A stretch of DNA of 64,000 bases, from positions 1,186,365 to 1,250,364 of the forward strand of contig NW_017802381.1 of assembly GCF_001625305.1 (NCBI RefSeq), read 5' to 3'. Both the position numbers and the translations under genes were made by a program. The notes beneath the pieces were generated by a model. That model searched no databases. It saw nothing but the letters and a program-made list of their open reading frames with translations, and was not told the DNA's origin. The DNA is from Branchiostoma belcheri. Its lineage: Eukaryota > Chordata > Leptocardii > Amphioxiformes > Branchiostomatidae. Shown in pieces: positions 22,768 through 33,899 of this stretch. How positions within the stretch are numbered: position 1 is the stretch's first letter; each line of letters opens with the position of its first letter.

Positions 22768-25700
22768 GTTGATTATACGATCACTACCAGCCGCTATATA
22801 TTGTGTGTTACGCTGCATTGGGGTTATACGGGCTATACACATACAAACGATAAGGGACAGGCTACGTGATATGCATGTAAAGATACTGAAATCCTAACGG
22901 CCGGGTGGCGTAGATCTTGTTACCTCCGGGAAGGAGACATCCTTCTGCGGGGACAAAATCGTGTTTGTGGTCATGTTTGCGTGTTCGCAGCAATTTCCAC
23001 TCACGGTGGATTTCACGGATTTCTTTGATTTTCGGTAAATGATTAGTACTTGGGGTCCAGATGATGCGGATTGTTTTTTACTGTGTCTGTATTTTCAGCT
23101 ATTGAAATAAAATAACTGGACACCCCTGTACAGCACTGTGTGTGATCGTCTATCATTTAAAAACTGTCGTCAGTCGTATGCGTTATTACGCCGGGGTTGT
23201 ACGAATTTTTAAAATGGGGGTTAGCAGGTCCCGATTGAATTCTTTTTTTGGTTGCCTTTGTGTGTTCGCACCCAAACCTCATGGCCTCGTGGTTAGTTAT
23301 TGAGGTCCAAAAGAAACATTGTGATTTGAGGCATTTTAGCTGCATTTGAGGCACCCCGGCCAGTATGTGGCGTGGTATCGTCTGTGATCACCAACTGTTG
23401 TCCGCTGTAGGAGTTAAACCGTGTGGGACTAATGGGCTATACCACACTACTTTCAGGAATGGGGGGTATTCTGCATTATGTATCATGATTGTGATATCAG
23501 CCGTCTCAAGTCATGTAGCAATACTGGTAACATTGCTGTTAATGTGATGTCTGAAATTGTCAGTAATCGTTCTGAACATTATGTATTATATATACTTTCC
23601 GGTCGTTTGGAATATCAGATTTCTTGTTTGTGATATTGTTGATTAATGATTTCGTTGTGTGTGTCTCGTTTACTAGATTGAAGATGGCAGTACTATCTTA
23701 GCAAAGAATGAGTCACGACTAAGAATAGTTTTAACTCACATCTACACATCAAGTACTCAAACAACTTCTATCCACTAGTGTGACCGTCTGACCTCTTGAC
23801 TTACAAATTACTGATTGTTCCAGATAGATACGAGGTCACAATCAATTCATTACAAGGACGGACAAGGGCAGCTGAGTCGGTGACTGTGAATAGGAGATGT
23901 CATACCGACAGTGACGACCTTTGCCGTTAAGGCAAAAACAGCCTAAGGGGTTGAGAAGATCAGTGCAAACCAAAGTCACTCAACTGGCGGCATAAACTTT
24001 TGATTCAATTGACCGCATGAAACATACCACACGGTAAGACGTTTGTCGCACCTGTTATGAGTTAATTGCTTTGAATTCGTCCCCAGAAGTGGCGATGGCC
24101 GTGCGGATGCTCCAGAGCGGGTCAGGCGGCGGGAAGAGTGTGGGCTTCCGCAGACAACCCGAGTCAGCACCGAAGACAGGAGCCGAGTGCGTGGCTTCAG
24201 GTTTGGACAGCATCTTGGCTGCCTCTATACTCTCTGAAGGTTGGTCAGCTGACAAAGTTTTTTCTTATTCCCCCCCTCTCATTTTCTGACGTTCTGATAT
24301 TTTGAGATCTCATTACGTGTATGTTGTGTACGTGTTTAGGTCAATATGCATGTATAGCAGGAGCTTGCTGAACAAAATGACAGATAATAACCCCGGCTTA
24401 CAAGTTTACCCCAAACGGTACGATCCTCTGTTGTTGTTTTTGACCGTTTTACAGCAGGCATTGACAGTATGAAAAAGAGGCTAGACACGAGGGTAAAGAT
24501 CAACGTCAGTGGCCTGAAGTTCGAGACCAAAGATGGCGTCTTCCTTAAGCACCCGGATACTCTCATGGGTAGGCAGGGAACTTCTTTGTCTGCATGTTCC
24601 ATTTCCTCACTCCTCCCAGAATAAAATGGCACAACTCACAGCTGGTGCACGTGTTTCAACCCACATGATCTCTGCCTTGGAAGAGTCCTTGAGTTGACCC
24701 ACGCATCTCTGGAGCAAGTCCATTGTCCATACTTTGTCTTTCTCGTGTATATTGTTATGCCATTTTACTTCAAGTAGATCCATAACCTATCGATTTACGC
24801 TTATATATCTGTACACTACCTCACAGGAGACATTGCACGTCGCCAACAGTTCTACAATGAGGAGAAAGATGAGTTCTTCTTCGACCGACATCGTCCCAGT
24901 TTTGAGGCGATATTTCGCTACTATCAAACAGGTACACCAGAAGGTCTTATTTAACTCTGGTATATTAAAGTATCAGTATACTAAAGTCTTGCCTCCGAGT
25001 GAATGGTACTGTAAATAATGTAAAGAGGGGGCAGTTGAAGATGAAGTGCATTTCATATGTAAGTGTCCTAATTACGATTTTGAAAGAAAAACGTATTCAA
25101 AGAAATCTCTGACATTTCTAAGTTTTTCACATCTCAACAAAAGACTATGTTACTTCAGCATCTAATATCTCTCGACCCATTTACTTGTCGGACAATATTC
25201 ATCTCCCACTGCCTCCAGAGAAGAAGTCAAAAACCCCAATAGCTGAGCTAGAATAAGAATAGCAGTTGGCATGTCTCCTTTACCTGTTCATGTTTTACAT
25301 ATAATCACTCTGTCACATGTACATACGTTACTAGTTTTAAGTAGAGATAGAAACTTTGATTAGAAGAAGTAGAACTGTGGCAACTGCCTGGAAAGTTATA
25401 CTTGAAGCATTTGAAAGTTAAGAGAAGGTGAACATCAGTATTCATATCTTATTCAAATTAGGGCATAATTGCATAATTCATGAGAAAATGCTAGAGTAGA
25501 CTTCATTGATAAGACTGGCATTTGGTGGAGAATATGATCAACTGGTATAATTCATGCAAATGATCTTATTTTCATAATCATCGGAAATAATCTACGATTC
25601 GTCAGTCATAAAGGTTAATATAATTTAAATTTTCATAAGTATAACTTATGACAATTTTGTATTATAATTTAGCCTAGGGAACTCCATATGGTGAAAATCG

Positions 25701-28605
25701 TATCTTTTTATCGGCCAAATGTATGCTTTAAACGTAGAGACACATCGTACTTAAATTTACAAACCTTTCATTACATTTACTTATTCACAAGTATAATACA
25801 CTATTACAGCTATTATTTATTTTGGGATTGTGGGGCCATTTTAGATTAAAAGGCATATTTTGGCCTCTTATGTCATTGAAAGCAAATGACAGCAAACTTG
25901 GCATTAAGGTGCCTAGGAAATATTCATTCATTCACATCACATCACCAAGCCATGTATCACTTGGTAGAAGATTCCATTTTTCCACATAGAGAGAAATGCT
26001 GCATTTAAAGGCAGACACAAGAGCAGAGGCGATTGTTCTGGTTGCGTAGATACTATTTTTCTCAAACCTCTAAAATAANATACACTATTACAGCTATTAT
26101 TTATTTTGGGATTGTGGGGCCATTTTAGATTAAAAGGCATATTTTGGCCTCTTATGTCATTGAAAGCAAATGACAGCAAACTTGGCATTAAGGTGCCTAG
26201 GAAATATTCATTCATTCACATCACATCACCAAGCCATGTATCACTTGGTAGAAGATTCCATTTTTCCACATAGAGAGAAATGCTGCATTTAAAGGCAGAC
26301 ACAAGAGCAGAGGCGATTGTTCTGGTTGCGTAGATACTATTTTTCTCAAACCTCTAAAATAAATTATATTGGCAACTTAACATTGAGTGTGAACACGGCA
26401 GCAGTAATATTGTACGGCATTGATATTCTTGTAACCCCCGAAGTACCTTCAGATCAATTACAACCAGGTGAAAAATATTGTTTCGCAAACAACCATTGAA
26501 CAATATTCCAAACCTGCGGCTCTTAACACGTCTTGGGTTGATGTTAAAACCCATGTTTGCGGTGTGTTTCTGAGTACTTGTTTGTCAATTCATCACCTTA
26601 GCAACTTCGTTTTCCTTTTGGTTTGTACCAAAAGTGACGTTTTCTCTGGCAGTCATCCAATTGAAACAAATACTTAAGATTCAAACGTGGTTCTCTAAAA
26701 AAAGTGGCAGCTGTTACGAAATCCGGGATGATCTTTCAAAATTATAAGGTTTGCGATGTATGAGTGGATAGTTCAGCAATTGTCCACCTTAATATCTAAA
26801 TTTTCCTCCTGCTTTGATCCAAAAAGTGACCGAGGTCTTCAACAATTATCCCATTCCTGTCACCCCGCACGTGGCTCTGCATGGAGGGGCACTACTCAGT
26901 TACTGGAATTTGAATAGTTCAATTCTTTGTTAATCTGTAACTAAATTTTACAAATTTGCTTGACTTCATACAATAAAATGTGTTCTTTTAGAAAATAATA
27001 CTGGCCTCCCCTTTTGCCCTTTTAATCGGAAATGTAAATGTATTTAATTGTAATTATAAAAGGGCGTTATGTAACATTTTTGCACCAAATTTTTGCACCA
27101 ATTGTCATATTTTAATTGAAAAATGTCGATTGAAATTTCCTTCCGCTTCCCAACATGTTTTGTGCTATTATCTCACATTTCTGACATTTATTGGTGTTTC
27201 TAAAACAGCCCACACGAGACTAAATGAGTTTATGGCACCACAACAAAATACCAGAATGTAAACAAACATGGGTCCTAACTTTTACATTGTGTCACCCGCA
27301 GGAAACTTGGTTCGACCCACCAACATCCCTGTGGACATCTTTGCAGACGAGTTGCGCTTCTTTGACCTCGGAGATGACTTGATTCTGGACTTCTTGGACT
27401 CGGAAGGTTACCCGGTGGACAGGCCACTCACGGACCTGCTGCCGGACTCTGAGCCCAGACGGTCCATCTGGCTCCTGTTTGATTACCCCGATAGTTCGGT
27501 TTGGGCTAAAATTGTCGGCCTGATCTCAGTCAGTGTCATCCTCATCTCTATCGCACAGTTTTGTATCGAAACTCTTCCTCAGTACAAGAGCCAACAGGCC
27601 CTCAGCTTCCCGTCCAACGCCACAGCTACAGATGTGTTACAGACAAGCGGGTTCTTCCAGGTAGAGACGGCGTGCGTAGTTTGGTTCTGCTTCGAACTGA
27701 CAATTCGCTTCTACGCCTCCCCTAGTAAAGTGGCATTTGTAAAGGACATGATGAACATCTTTGATCTTGTCTCCGTCGTGCCTTACTTCGTCACCCTGGG
27801 AATTCTTGTTGGCGACATCGACATCTCCGGAAATTCCGTTTCCGTCGCGTTTGTAAGAGTGCTAAAGGTGGTTAGGGTCTTTCGTATATTCAAACTTTCT
27901 CGGCATTTTACGGGAATGCAAATTCTTGGAAAGACTCTACACGCCAGTATGGAAGAGCTTGGCATGCTTCTGTTCTTCCTGTCTGTGATGACCGTGCTGT
28001 ATGCCAGTGGAGTGTACTACGCTGAGTTCGGCGATCCCAGGACTTACTACACCAGCATACCGGAGGGATTTTGGTGGGCTGTTGTAACAATGACCACAGT
28101 TGGCTACGGAGACCATTACCCTGTTTCTCTGCCCGGCAAAATCGTGGGATCCATGTGTGTTGTCACGGGCCTTCTGGTCATTGCGCTGCCTGTGTCGATC
28201 ATTGTGGAGAATTTCAACCACTTCTATGGTAAGGAAAAACGAAAAAGGGAACTTAAGGAAAAAGAAAAGACTACAAAACCCACGCTGGCGGTCAGGGTCG
28301 CTGTGCTCCTGTTCCGAATTATCAACAAGTGCGGCTGTCAACGTTTTCTACCTTCTCTCCCAGTACAGGACATGGCTGACAAACATGGCGACCCGGACAC
28401 GCCGGACATCCAGGTGCATGCCGTGGAGGACGTGGAGGATGACCGGATCGCCAACGCGATCGACAACTTGAGAACACACAACCCCGTGCCAACTATGACT
28501 ACGCTTGGTCGGTTCGTGGTGCCCGTGCACGACCGGAAGTCCTCCGAAAATTTAAACTATATCAGCAGATCCTCTGACAACATCAACAGGGTAGTGAGAA
28601 GATGA
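21370..28605 (+). CDS. Kv-A: Shaker (Kv1)-type voltage-gated potassium channel subunit
   Basis: Proposed exons 21370-21388, 24087-24239, 24455-24568, 24827-24931 and 27302-28605, joined at GT/AG sites all in phase 1, give 564 residues. A T1 domain (about 70-165, RVKINVSGLKFET, FFFDRHRPSFEAIF) drives tetramer assembly and lacks the zinc-binding cysteines of Kv2-Kv4, as in Kv1. Six membrane segments follow: S2 with WFCFEL, S4 sensor VRVLKVVRVFRIFKLSRH (about 315-332), filter TTVGYGD (about 395-401). The S1-S2 loop has an N-glycosylation sequon (SNAT). S6 reads ALPVSIIVENFNHFY: PVS replaces the Shaker PVP hinge. The C-terminus has a basic/acidic KEK-rich stretch and no ETDV-type PDZ ligand. Probable plasma-membrane K+ channel subunit; the first exon is the least certain part. 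Confidence 0.9.
22665..22765. repeat. AC/CAAA-rich microsatellite
   Basis: CACAAACA-type repeats grading into a pure AC run at about 22734-22764, inside the proposed first intron of Kv-A. Confidence 0.9.
22918..23635 (+). mobile_element. interspersed repeat, CCGGGAA-tag subfamily (copy 2)
   Basis: Starts TTACCTCCGGGAAGGAGACA (hairpin-like CCTCC...GGAGG) and ends with CCGGTCGTTTGGAATATCAG then ATTTCTTGTTT. Colinear with 7724-8275. Lies in the proposed first intron of Kv-A. Confidence 0.6.
24087..24239 (+). CDS. Kv-A exon 2 (N-terminal linker)
   Basis: Encodes MAVRMLQSGSGGGKSVGFRR and a short linker. Two donors are possible, both phase 1: after 24239 (GAAG|GTTGGT) or after 24200 (TCAG|GTTTGG). 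Low-complexity N-terminus typical of the region before T1. Confidence 0.6.
24455..24568 (+). CDS. Kv-A exon 3 (start of T1)
   Basis: Acceptor TTTTACAG, donor ATGG|GTAGGC, phase 1 at both ends, 114 bp. Encodes DTRVKINVSGLKFETKD and FLKHPDTLMG, the first strands of the T1 domain. Confidence 0.9.
24827..24931 (+). CDS. Kv-A exon 4 (T1 core)
   Basis: Acceptor CTCACAG, donor ACAG|GTACAC, phase 1 at both ends, 105 bp. Encodes IARRQQFYNEEKDEFFFDRH and RPSFEAIFRYYQTG, the most conserved part of T1. Confidence 0.92.
24995..25245 (+). mobile_element. LINE C-terminal remnant in Kv-A intron 4
   Basis: Reads WYCK*CKEGAVEDEVHFIC and KCPNYDFERKTY, the same C..C...EDE.HF..C module as at 1-712 and 43374-43735, with stop codons and frameshifts. 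Confidence 0.65.
25385..25640 (+). repeat. partial tagged-superfamily element
   Basis: The CAACTGCCTGGAAAGTTATA, GGTGAACATCA, CATGAGAAAATGCTAGA and GTCAGTCATAAAGGTTAA blocks match the second half of 18480-19400. The 3' tag module is lost. Confidence 0.6.
25796..26362. repeat. 283-bp local duplication around a single N (likely assembly artefact)
   Basis: Bases 25796-26078 and 26080-26362 appear identical and are separated by one N at 26079, within Kv-A intron 4. Same signature as the duplication around the N at 3676. Confidence 0.85.
26370..27301. other. unrecognised end of Kv-A intron 4
   Basis: AT-rich, nothing recognised, ending at the acceptor CACCCGCAG before 27302. Confidence 0.4.
27302..28605 (+). 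CDS. Kv-A exon 5 (end of T1, S1-S6, C-terminus)
   Basis: Acceptor GTGTCACCCGCAG, phase 1, ends at TGA 28603-28605. Encodes NLVRPTNIPVDIFADELRFF (end of T1) and the entire channel core. The intron before it sits exactly at the T1 loop where Kv-B and Kv-C carry an insertion. Confidence 0.97.
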
Positions 28606-29028
28606 AGCAAGTGGTGTGGGTACGGATTTATCCAAGCGTGTGGATCCTATTGTCCAAAATATCCATCTAACAATATCCATCTTTACCTCAGTTAACACAA
28701 AGGAACTATACACTATAACATTTCTCACGCCAAGGCGATCATGATTGGAGAAACGATAGTGTCCAAAATTTAGTCACTTTTAAGCCAGGGCCTACTCACC
28801 GACACAAGAGAATAAAAACTAAAGCTAAATTCATTTCTAAGTGAAAAAATGAAATAATCTTGATAATCTTGAAATAATCCCTTGATAACGTTCTTAAGCT
28901 TAAGGACTGTCATAGTATGTTTCGTAATTGAACTAATTTTCAGTTTGGGAAAGACGATCTGTATGTGAAAAACTGTGTAAGAAGGCCAATTTTGTGTGGC
29001 TAGCATGTCGTGTCTGTGTTTATTAAGT

Positions 29029-29034
29029 AATAAA
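29029..29034 (+). promoter_or_regulatory. candidate polyadenylation signal of Kv-A
   Basis: AATAAA about 424 bases after the stop codon, with AATAAAATAAAA context; the first clear signal downstream. Confidence 0.45.
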
Positions 29035-29316
29035 ATAAAACATCCCTATTGACTGTCACATTCCCTTATTCGTTTTATTGGTAAAATTGATAAAATCAAC
29101 GGGTTTGATTGGATCCGTGGAAGCAGTATTTACGGTTAAGAAAGTTTGGAAAGTTTAGTTTTTGGATTGTCAGTTTGTATTTCTTTGTGTGTATACCTCT
29201 TTCAATTTTCGTGGCGTAGATTCTACAGCGGAGACTCTTCTTTCTTTTTTAATCATATCTAATCATAATCTGACGCAAACAATCAGATGCCGGGAAAGTC
29301 ACCAGAGAGAGAGAAC

Positions 29317-29551
29317 TACTCTCCAAGCAGAGGTTTGGGTTTTGGGGGTGTTTTTAACGTGTTTTTAGGCTTTTTTATCGGAGTTTCTCTTTTGCACTGA
29401 ATTTTTTTCCCACCAAACCCAACCTCTGTCGGCACTCATCCCGTTGGGTTTGGTGGGGGAAAAATTCAGTGCAAAAGAGAAACTCCGATAAAAAAAAGCC
29501 TAAAAACACGCTAAAAATACCCCCAAAACCCAAACCTCTGCTTGGAGAGTA
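29317..29551. mobile_element. fold-back MITE with TACTCTCC ends
   Basis: 235 bp consisting of two inverted arms of about 105 bp (TACTCTCCAAGCAGAGG... and its reverse complement) around a loop of about 25 bp. Flanked by the direct repeat AGAGAGAGAAC (29306-29316 and 29552-29562). The GA-rich context makes the exact target length ambiguous (9-11 bp). Duplications of 9-11 bp with very long TIRs are typical of Mutator-like fold-back elements; the assignment is tentative. A second right arm is at 30298-30374. Confidence 0.75.
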
Positions 29552-32300
29552 AGAGAGAGAACGCCCGCAGGGTTGGTAGCACTAGTACGTCGGCAGAACG
29601 TACTGCGCCTGCGTGAAACCCGGATTTTCACGGTTTTCATACAACATTTTCCTGTTCCAGACTCAATTTACGAAAACAAGAGTTCCGAGATCTCATACCT
29701 CCATGAAATATGGGCTTAACATGTAAATGTAAATTTCTTAAATAAATGTAGTAAATAAATGTTTAAGGTAGGCGCAGCCCGTATCGCCGACGTGTGGGTA
29801 CCAATGATTGATGCTGGCATGTCACCTGATAGGATATACGGCATAATAAAGTGACAACCAGTGGGAGCCTCTGATCGCTTCAAAATCTGCTTGGCTGGAT
29901 GAAATGTCTATTAAGTTCAGCTAAAGACATTGAAACTGTGATAAACTGGGGTTTTCTCAAAGTGAATCGATGGATAAATCGTACATATCACCAAATGTCA
30001 CGTGGACGTTTCTTTCATTACAAGAGTCCATTCCATGGACGTCGATTGGCCATCAGAAGGATAACGATTGAGACACAACGTTTACCGGTTTCGAACTTGT
30101 ATTTAAAAGTCTCCATCATAATGGCAAACCTTAGAAATAGCCAATCAGCATACAGGATTTTGTACTGCACTGACCAATGGGCCAATCAGAGCTTAGAATA
30201 GATGCTGACTCAGTAAACAAAATTTAGGCATGTCAGGGCGCTCTGAGCGTTGTCTTTTGTTCTTGTTGTTATGTCCCNNNNNNNNNNNNNNNNNNNNAGA
30301 GAAACCCCGATAAAAAAAAAGCCTAAAAACATGCTAAAAATACCCCCAAAACCCAAACCTCTGCTTGGAGAGTAATGCTTAGGTCACAATTCAAGAAAGG
30401 GCCCGCTCGGCGCGTGTTCGGCGTGTTTTTTGGCACTACCGAACGGGACCTCGACGGAGACCGGCGGGCTTCCCGACGGCTGCCGGCCTATTTTGGCCCG
30501 CGCGGTCGCCGAATCGATTTTAACTCAGAGTTAAAAACACTTCGGGCCCCGTTCGGCGAAATACGCCGAAGCAACGCCGTAACCTCACTGCCCGGGACCC
30601 GTCGGGCGGCCGAACAGGCACCTGCCTAAGATTATGACGTCACATGTGCTGATCAGCGCATCAGATGGTCAGGAAAAGGGGGTTATAGTGGGCATATAGA
30701 CTCCTACCTCAGACTATGTCGCACAGTTCACCACGTGTGTGTTACATCGTGTACTTGTGTGTGTTACACCTTGTATTTGTGTGTCAGAATGTCGAAGGGC
30801 AAGGGAAAACAGCCGGCACGGCTCTCTTGCCAACTTCATAAAACAGATCATAACAGGAATAGAATGTGTCTGACATTATCTCTTGTTATTGGCATTTATT
30901 TTCAGTCCAAATTTCAACAGAATTAACGATATTCAGTGGTTTTATTGCTCAATAGCAAGGAGCTGCCACGGCACACTTCCTGCGTCACTGTTAAAGTACT
31001 TTCGAAAGTAGGCCCTTGGTTACTTTTGCGACGCACCAGTTCTGCCTGCCTCTCTTCTTCAGCTACCAATGCCAGAAGACCTACATGTAGGTTGTCACCA
31101 ATCTCAATCTCAGACGGGCTTGTAAGTTGTTTGCAGGTTGCACTGAACGCTGCATCGCCAACTTCAGTGTACTCTTTACTTGAAGTGAACGGTAGCAGGC
31201 AGTGCAGCGCTTATATATGTACCTGCTCAAAAACACGAGAGGAGCCCGTCGGGATCCCGCCAGGATCCCGCCAGGGACCTGACAGCTGCCCGGCCGAACT
31301 GTAAGAGCCGGTCGGCACCCTACCACACGCCGCACGGGTCAAGACGGGCGACTGACCGGGCACCGGACGGGTCCCTGACAGAAACCGGCCGCAAAAGTTT
31401 ATGAATATTAATGAGAGCCGCCGGCCTGAGCACAAGCAGGCCCCGACAGGGAGCCGTAAAGGAACATTTAATTGTGACCCTGACAGTACGGCGCACGCTC
31501 GGCGTCATGACGCCGGCCGGCGTCTACGCCGAGGACATGCCGAACGGGCGCCGTTTCAAATGTGACCTAAGCATAAGAGAGAGAACGCCCGCAGGGCTGG
31601 TAGCACTAGTACGTCGGCAGAACGTACTGCGCCTGCGTGAAACCCGGATTTTCACGGTTTTCATACAACATTTTCCTGTTCCAGACTCAATTTACGAAAA
31701 CAAGAGTTCCGAGATCTCATACCTCCATGAAATATGGGCTTAACATGTAAATGTAAATTTCTTAAATAAATGTAGTAAATAAATGTTTGACGTAGGCGCA
31801 GCGCGTATCACCGACGTGTGGGTACCAATGATTGATGCTGGCATGTCACTTGATAGGATATACGGCATAATAAAGTGACAACCAGTGGGAGCCTCTGATC
31901 GCTTCAAAATCTGCTTGGCTGGATGAAATGTCTATTAAGTTCAGCTAAAGACATTGAAACTGTGATAAACTGGGGTTTTCTCAAAGTGAATCGATGGATA
32001 AATCGTACATATCACCAAATGTCACGTGGACGTTTCTTTCATTACAAGAGTCCATTCCATGGACGTCGATTGGCCATCAGAAGGATAACGATTGAGACAC
32101 AACGTTTACCGGTTTCGAACTTGTATTTAAAAGTCTCCATCATAATGGCAAACCTTAGAAATAGCCAATCAGCATACAGGATTTTGTACTGCACTGACCA
32201 ATGGGCCAATCAGAGCTTAGAATAGATGCTGACTCAGTAAACAAAATTTAGGCATGTCAGGGCGCTCTGAGCGTTGTCTTTTGTTCTTGTTGTTATGTCC
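29552..32300. repeat. two alleles or tandem copies of one locus separated by 20 N
   Basis: 29552-30277 and 31574-32300 are near-identical (a few substitutions, for example GTTTAAGGTAGG versus GTTTGACGTAGG). The run of 20 N (30278-30297) follows the first copy. After it the sequence restarts inside the right arm of the fold-back MITE (compare 29478-29551), then carries the 30376-31573 insertion, then the second copy. The layout is what two haplotype contigs laid end to end would give. Each copy includes a 100-codon frame (29899-30201 and 31923-32225) of no recognised family. Confidence 0.8.
30376..31573. mobile_element. 1.2-kb TIR element with TAA target duplication, occupied site
   Basis: 1198 bp with inverted ends TGCTTAGGTCACA and imperfect inner TIRs rich in CGGC. 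Flanked by TAA at 30373-30375 and 31574-31576. The empty version, GAGAGTAAGAGAGAGAAC, is present at 29546-29562. A 3-bp TAA duplication fits PIF/Harbinger-type elements (target TWA), but no transposase or DNA-binding partner gene is encoded, so it is non-autonomous. Frames inside (for example 30375-30629) do not look like proteins. Confidence 0.8.
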
Positions 32301-33811
32301 CCGCCGATGGGGCACATGGGGATTGTCCTTGTGGGTCAATCAGGGGACACAGTTGAGGTTGCAGGGAAGGTTTTTCCTACAATTCCCTTCTCTGTAAACT
32401 CCGAAGAGAACTAAGTTTCCTGTCTATTCACAAACTGGACACACTAGTCGTGTGCACGCCACGGTCACTTGCAGAAACATGGATAAACAAGAGTGTGGAG
32501 CAGAGAACTTGGGATTGGCACAACGTCCAATTTACAGTGTTGCGAGGCAAATGAAAAAAAAAGAGTTTACATTATCATTTAGACGTTACCATTACATGAC
32601 AGGGTTTCCTCTATTATTATTAAACCTACTTCTGATTATAAAGAACTTTTTGACATAGACTCTTTTATGTAGAGTAGTACATGAAGTCAGTTTTCAAAAA
32701 TCAGCGGTAAATTTAGGGGGGGAAGCATTATTCATAAATACATGTATTACTCTTTAGTTGACCCTCTTTTTCTATACTTGGTACAACTCTACAAAAATCA
32801 GACAGTTTGGCCGCTCGACACTCCTTGGTCACGTTGCTTTTGCTGCTAACATAAAAATGGATGAAGGACCGTAATTCCACCCCTAGCAGTATTGTTTGGG
32901 GCAACCGCAGAGATGGAATAGTGGCGGAGAAACAGTTGAAGAAATTCAACAGTGAATTCAGTGGTAAATTCAGCGGCAAATTCAGTTCGTACTTGTAACT
33001 TTCAGCTTTAGATAATTGGTTCGTTGTGATAAGGATTCACTTCAATGCAAGATCAAACGATTTACAGGATTTGTCTTCCTTATGTGTCAGTTTGAAATAT
33101 GCATATATAATAATGTCTATATGATAATAACGTTAATGACCCGCTTTCCGTGTATACGGTGTCATAATTCATGGTCAGTTCCTATAACCACCTCATAAAA
33201 AACCTCGTCCACTTGATCCTGTTACCGCCCAGTATTGTAAAGTAGGCTGCAGTTCACATGACCCTCGCAAGGCGCCATAAAAAAGAGGTTTTTACGGGCC
33301 GACAAACTTGAGCTGATTTTCACATATTTTGTGGTTGTACCTCTGTAACTTGCTGGTACCTGTACGTCTCACTCTAGGTTCCTTAAATATATAGAAATCC
33401 CCATAGGGCGAAAACTGTGTTCTGCGTGTCCAGCCAAGTAAAAAATAATTGGTATGTTGATAATTACTGGAGATTTTCAGCTTAGAACCAAGGTGTATAG
33501 AACACACGCTGTCATGGGTCTCTATCCAGTTTTGTTCAATAATGCCTGTCAGCCATGGTAGCAACACTGGGCTGCCACGTTTACATGAGTTTCAAACAAC
33601 AAAGTACGGAACGTCTGTGCACCACCCCGGGCAGAAAACTCGTCCCTGAACACACGTTTGCCCCGTGGCGTTGGGTGGATCCACCGGACTTACAACTTGC
33701 ATTGTGTCATTAGTATGTGTGTGTGTGTGTGTGGTGATTAGATTCCTGTGCTAAACAAATCTCTTGTTTTGTGGAAAGAATCCTGTTGTCTCTCTCTCTG
33801 ACCTCAGAAAC
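32301..33811. other. unrecognised stretch upstream of Kv-B
   Basis: No repeat family recognised. A short GT run at about 33717-33731. A polypyrimidine tract and CAG at 33790-33807 just before the Kv-B start looks like a splice acceptor, suggesting an upstream, probably non-coding exon. Confidence 0.4.
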
Positions 33812-33899
33812 ATGAGTGTGTCCGGCTCAAGTGTGGAGGAGGGAGAAGGAGAAGGAGATGTGTTTGAGTGGGATGAGACAGGAGGACTGGCCGAGACAG
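33812..33899 (+). CDS. Kv-B exon 1
   Basis: Starts MSVSGSSVEEGEGEGDVFEW and ends at donor ACAG|GTAAGTGG, phase 1. Acidic, low-complexity N-terminus. The strong donor and matching phase support it; an acceptor-like CAG at 33805-33807 suggests an upstream non-coding exon. Confidence 0.75.

Noticed and set aside
30375..30629. Arg-rich 84-codon frame
   Set aside because: Lies in the GC-rich subterminal part of a TIR element and has no protein features.
29899..32225. Duplicate 100-residue protein gene (two identical frames)
   Set aside because: The duplication is explained by two haplotype copies of one locus; no family, splice or codon evidence for coding.
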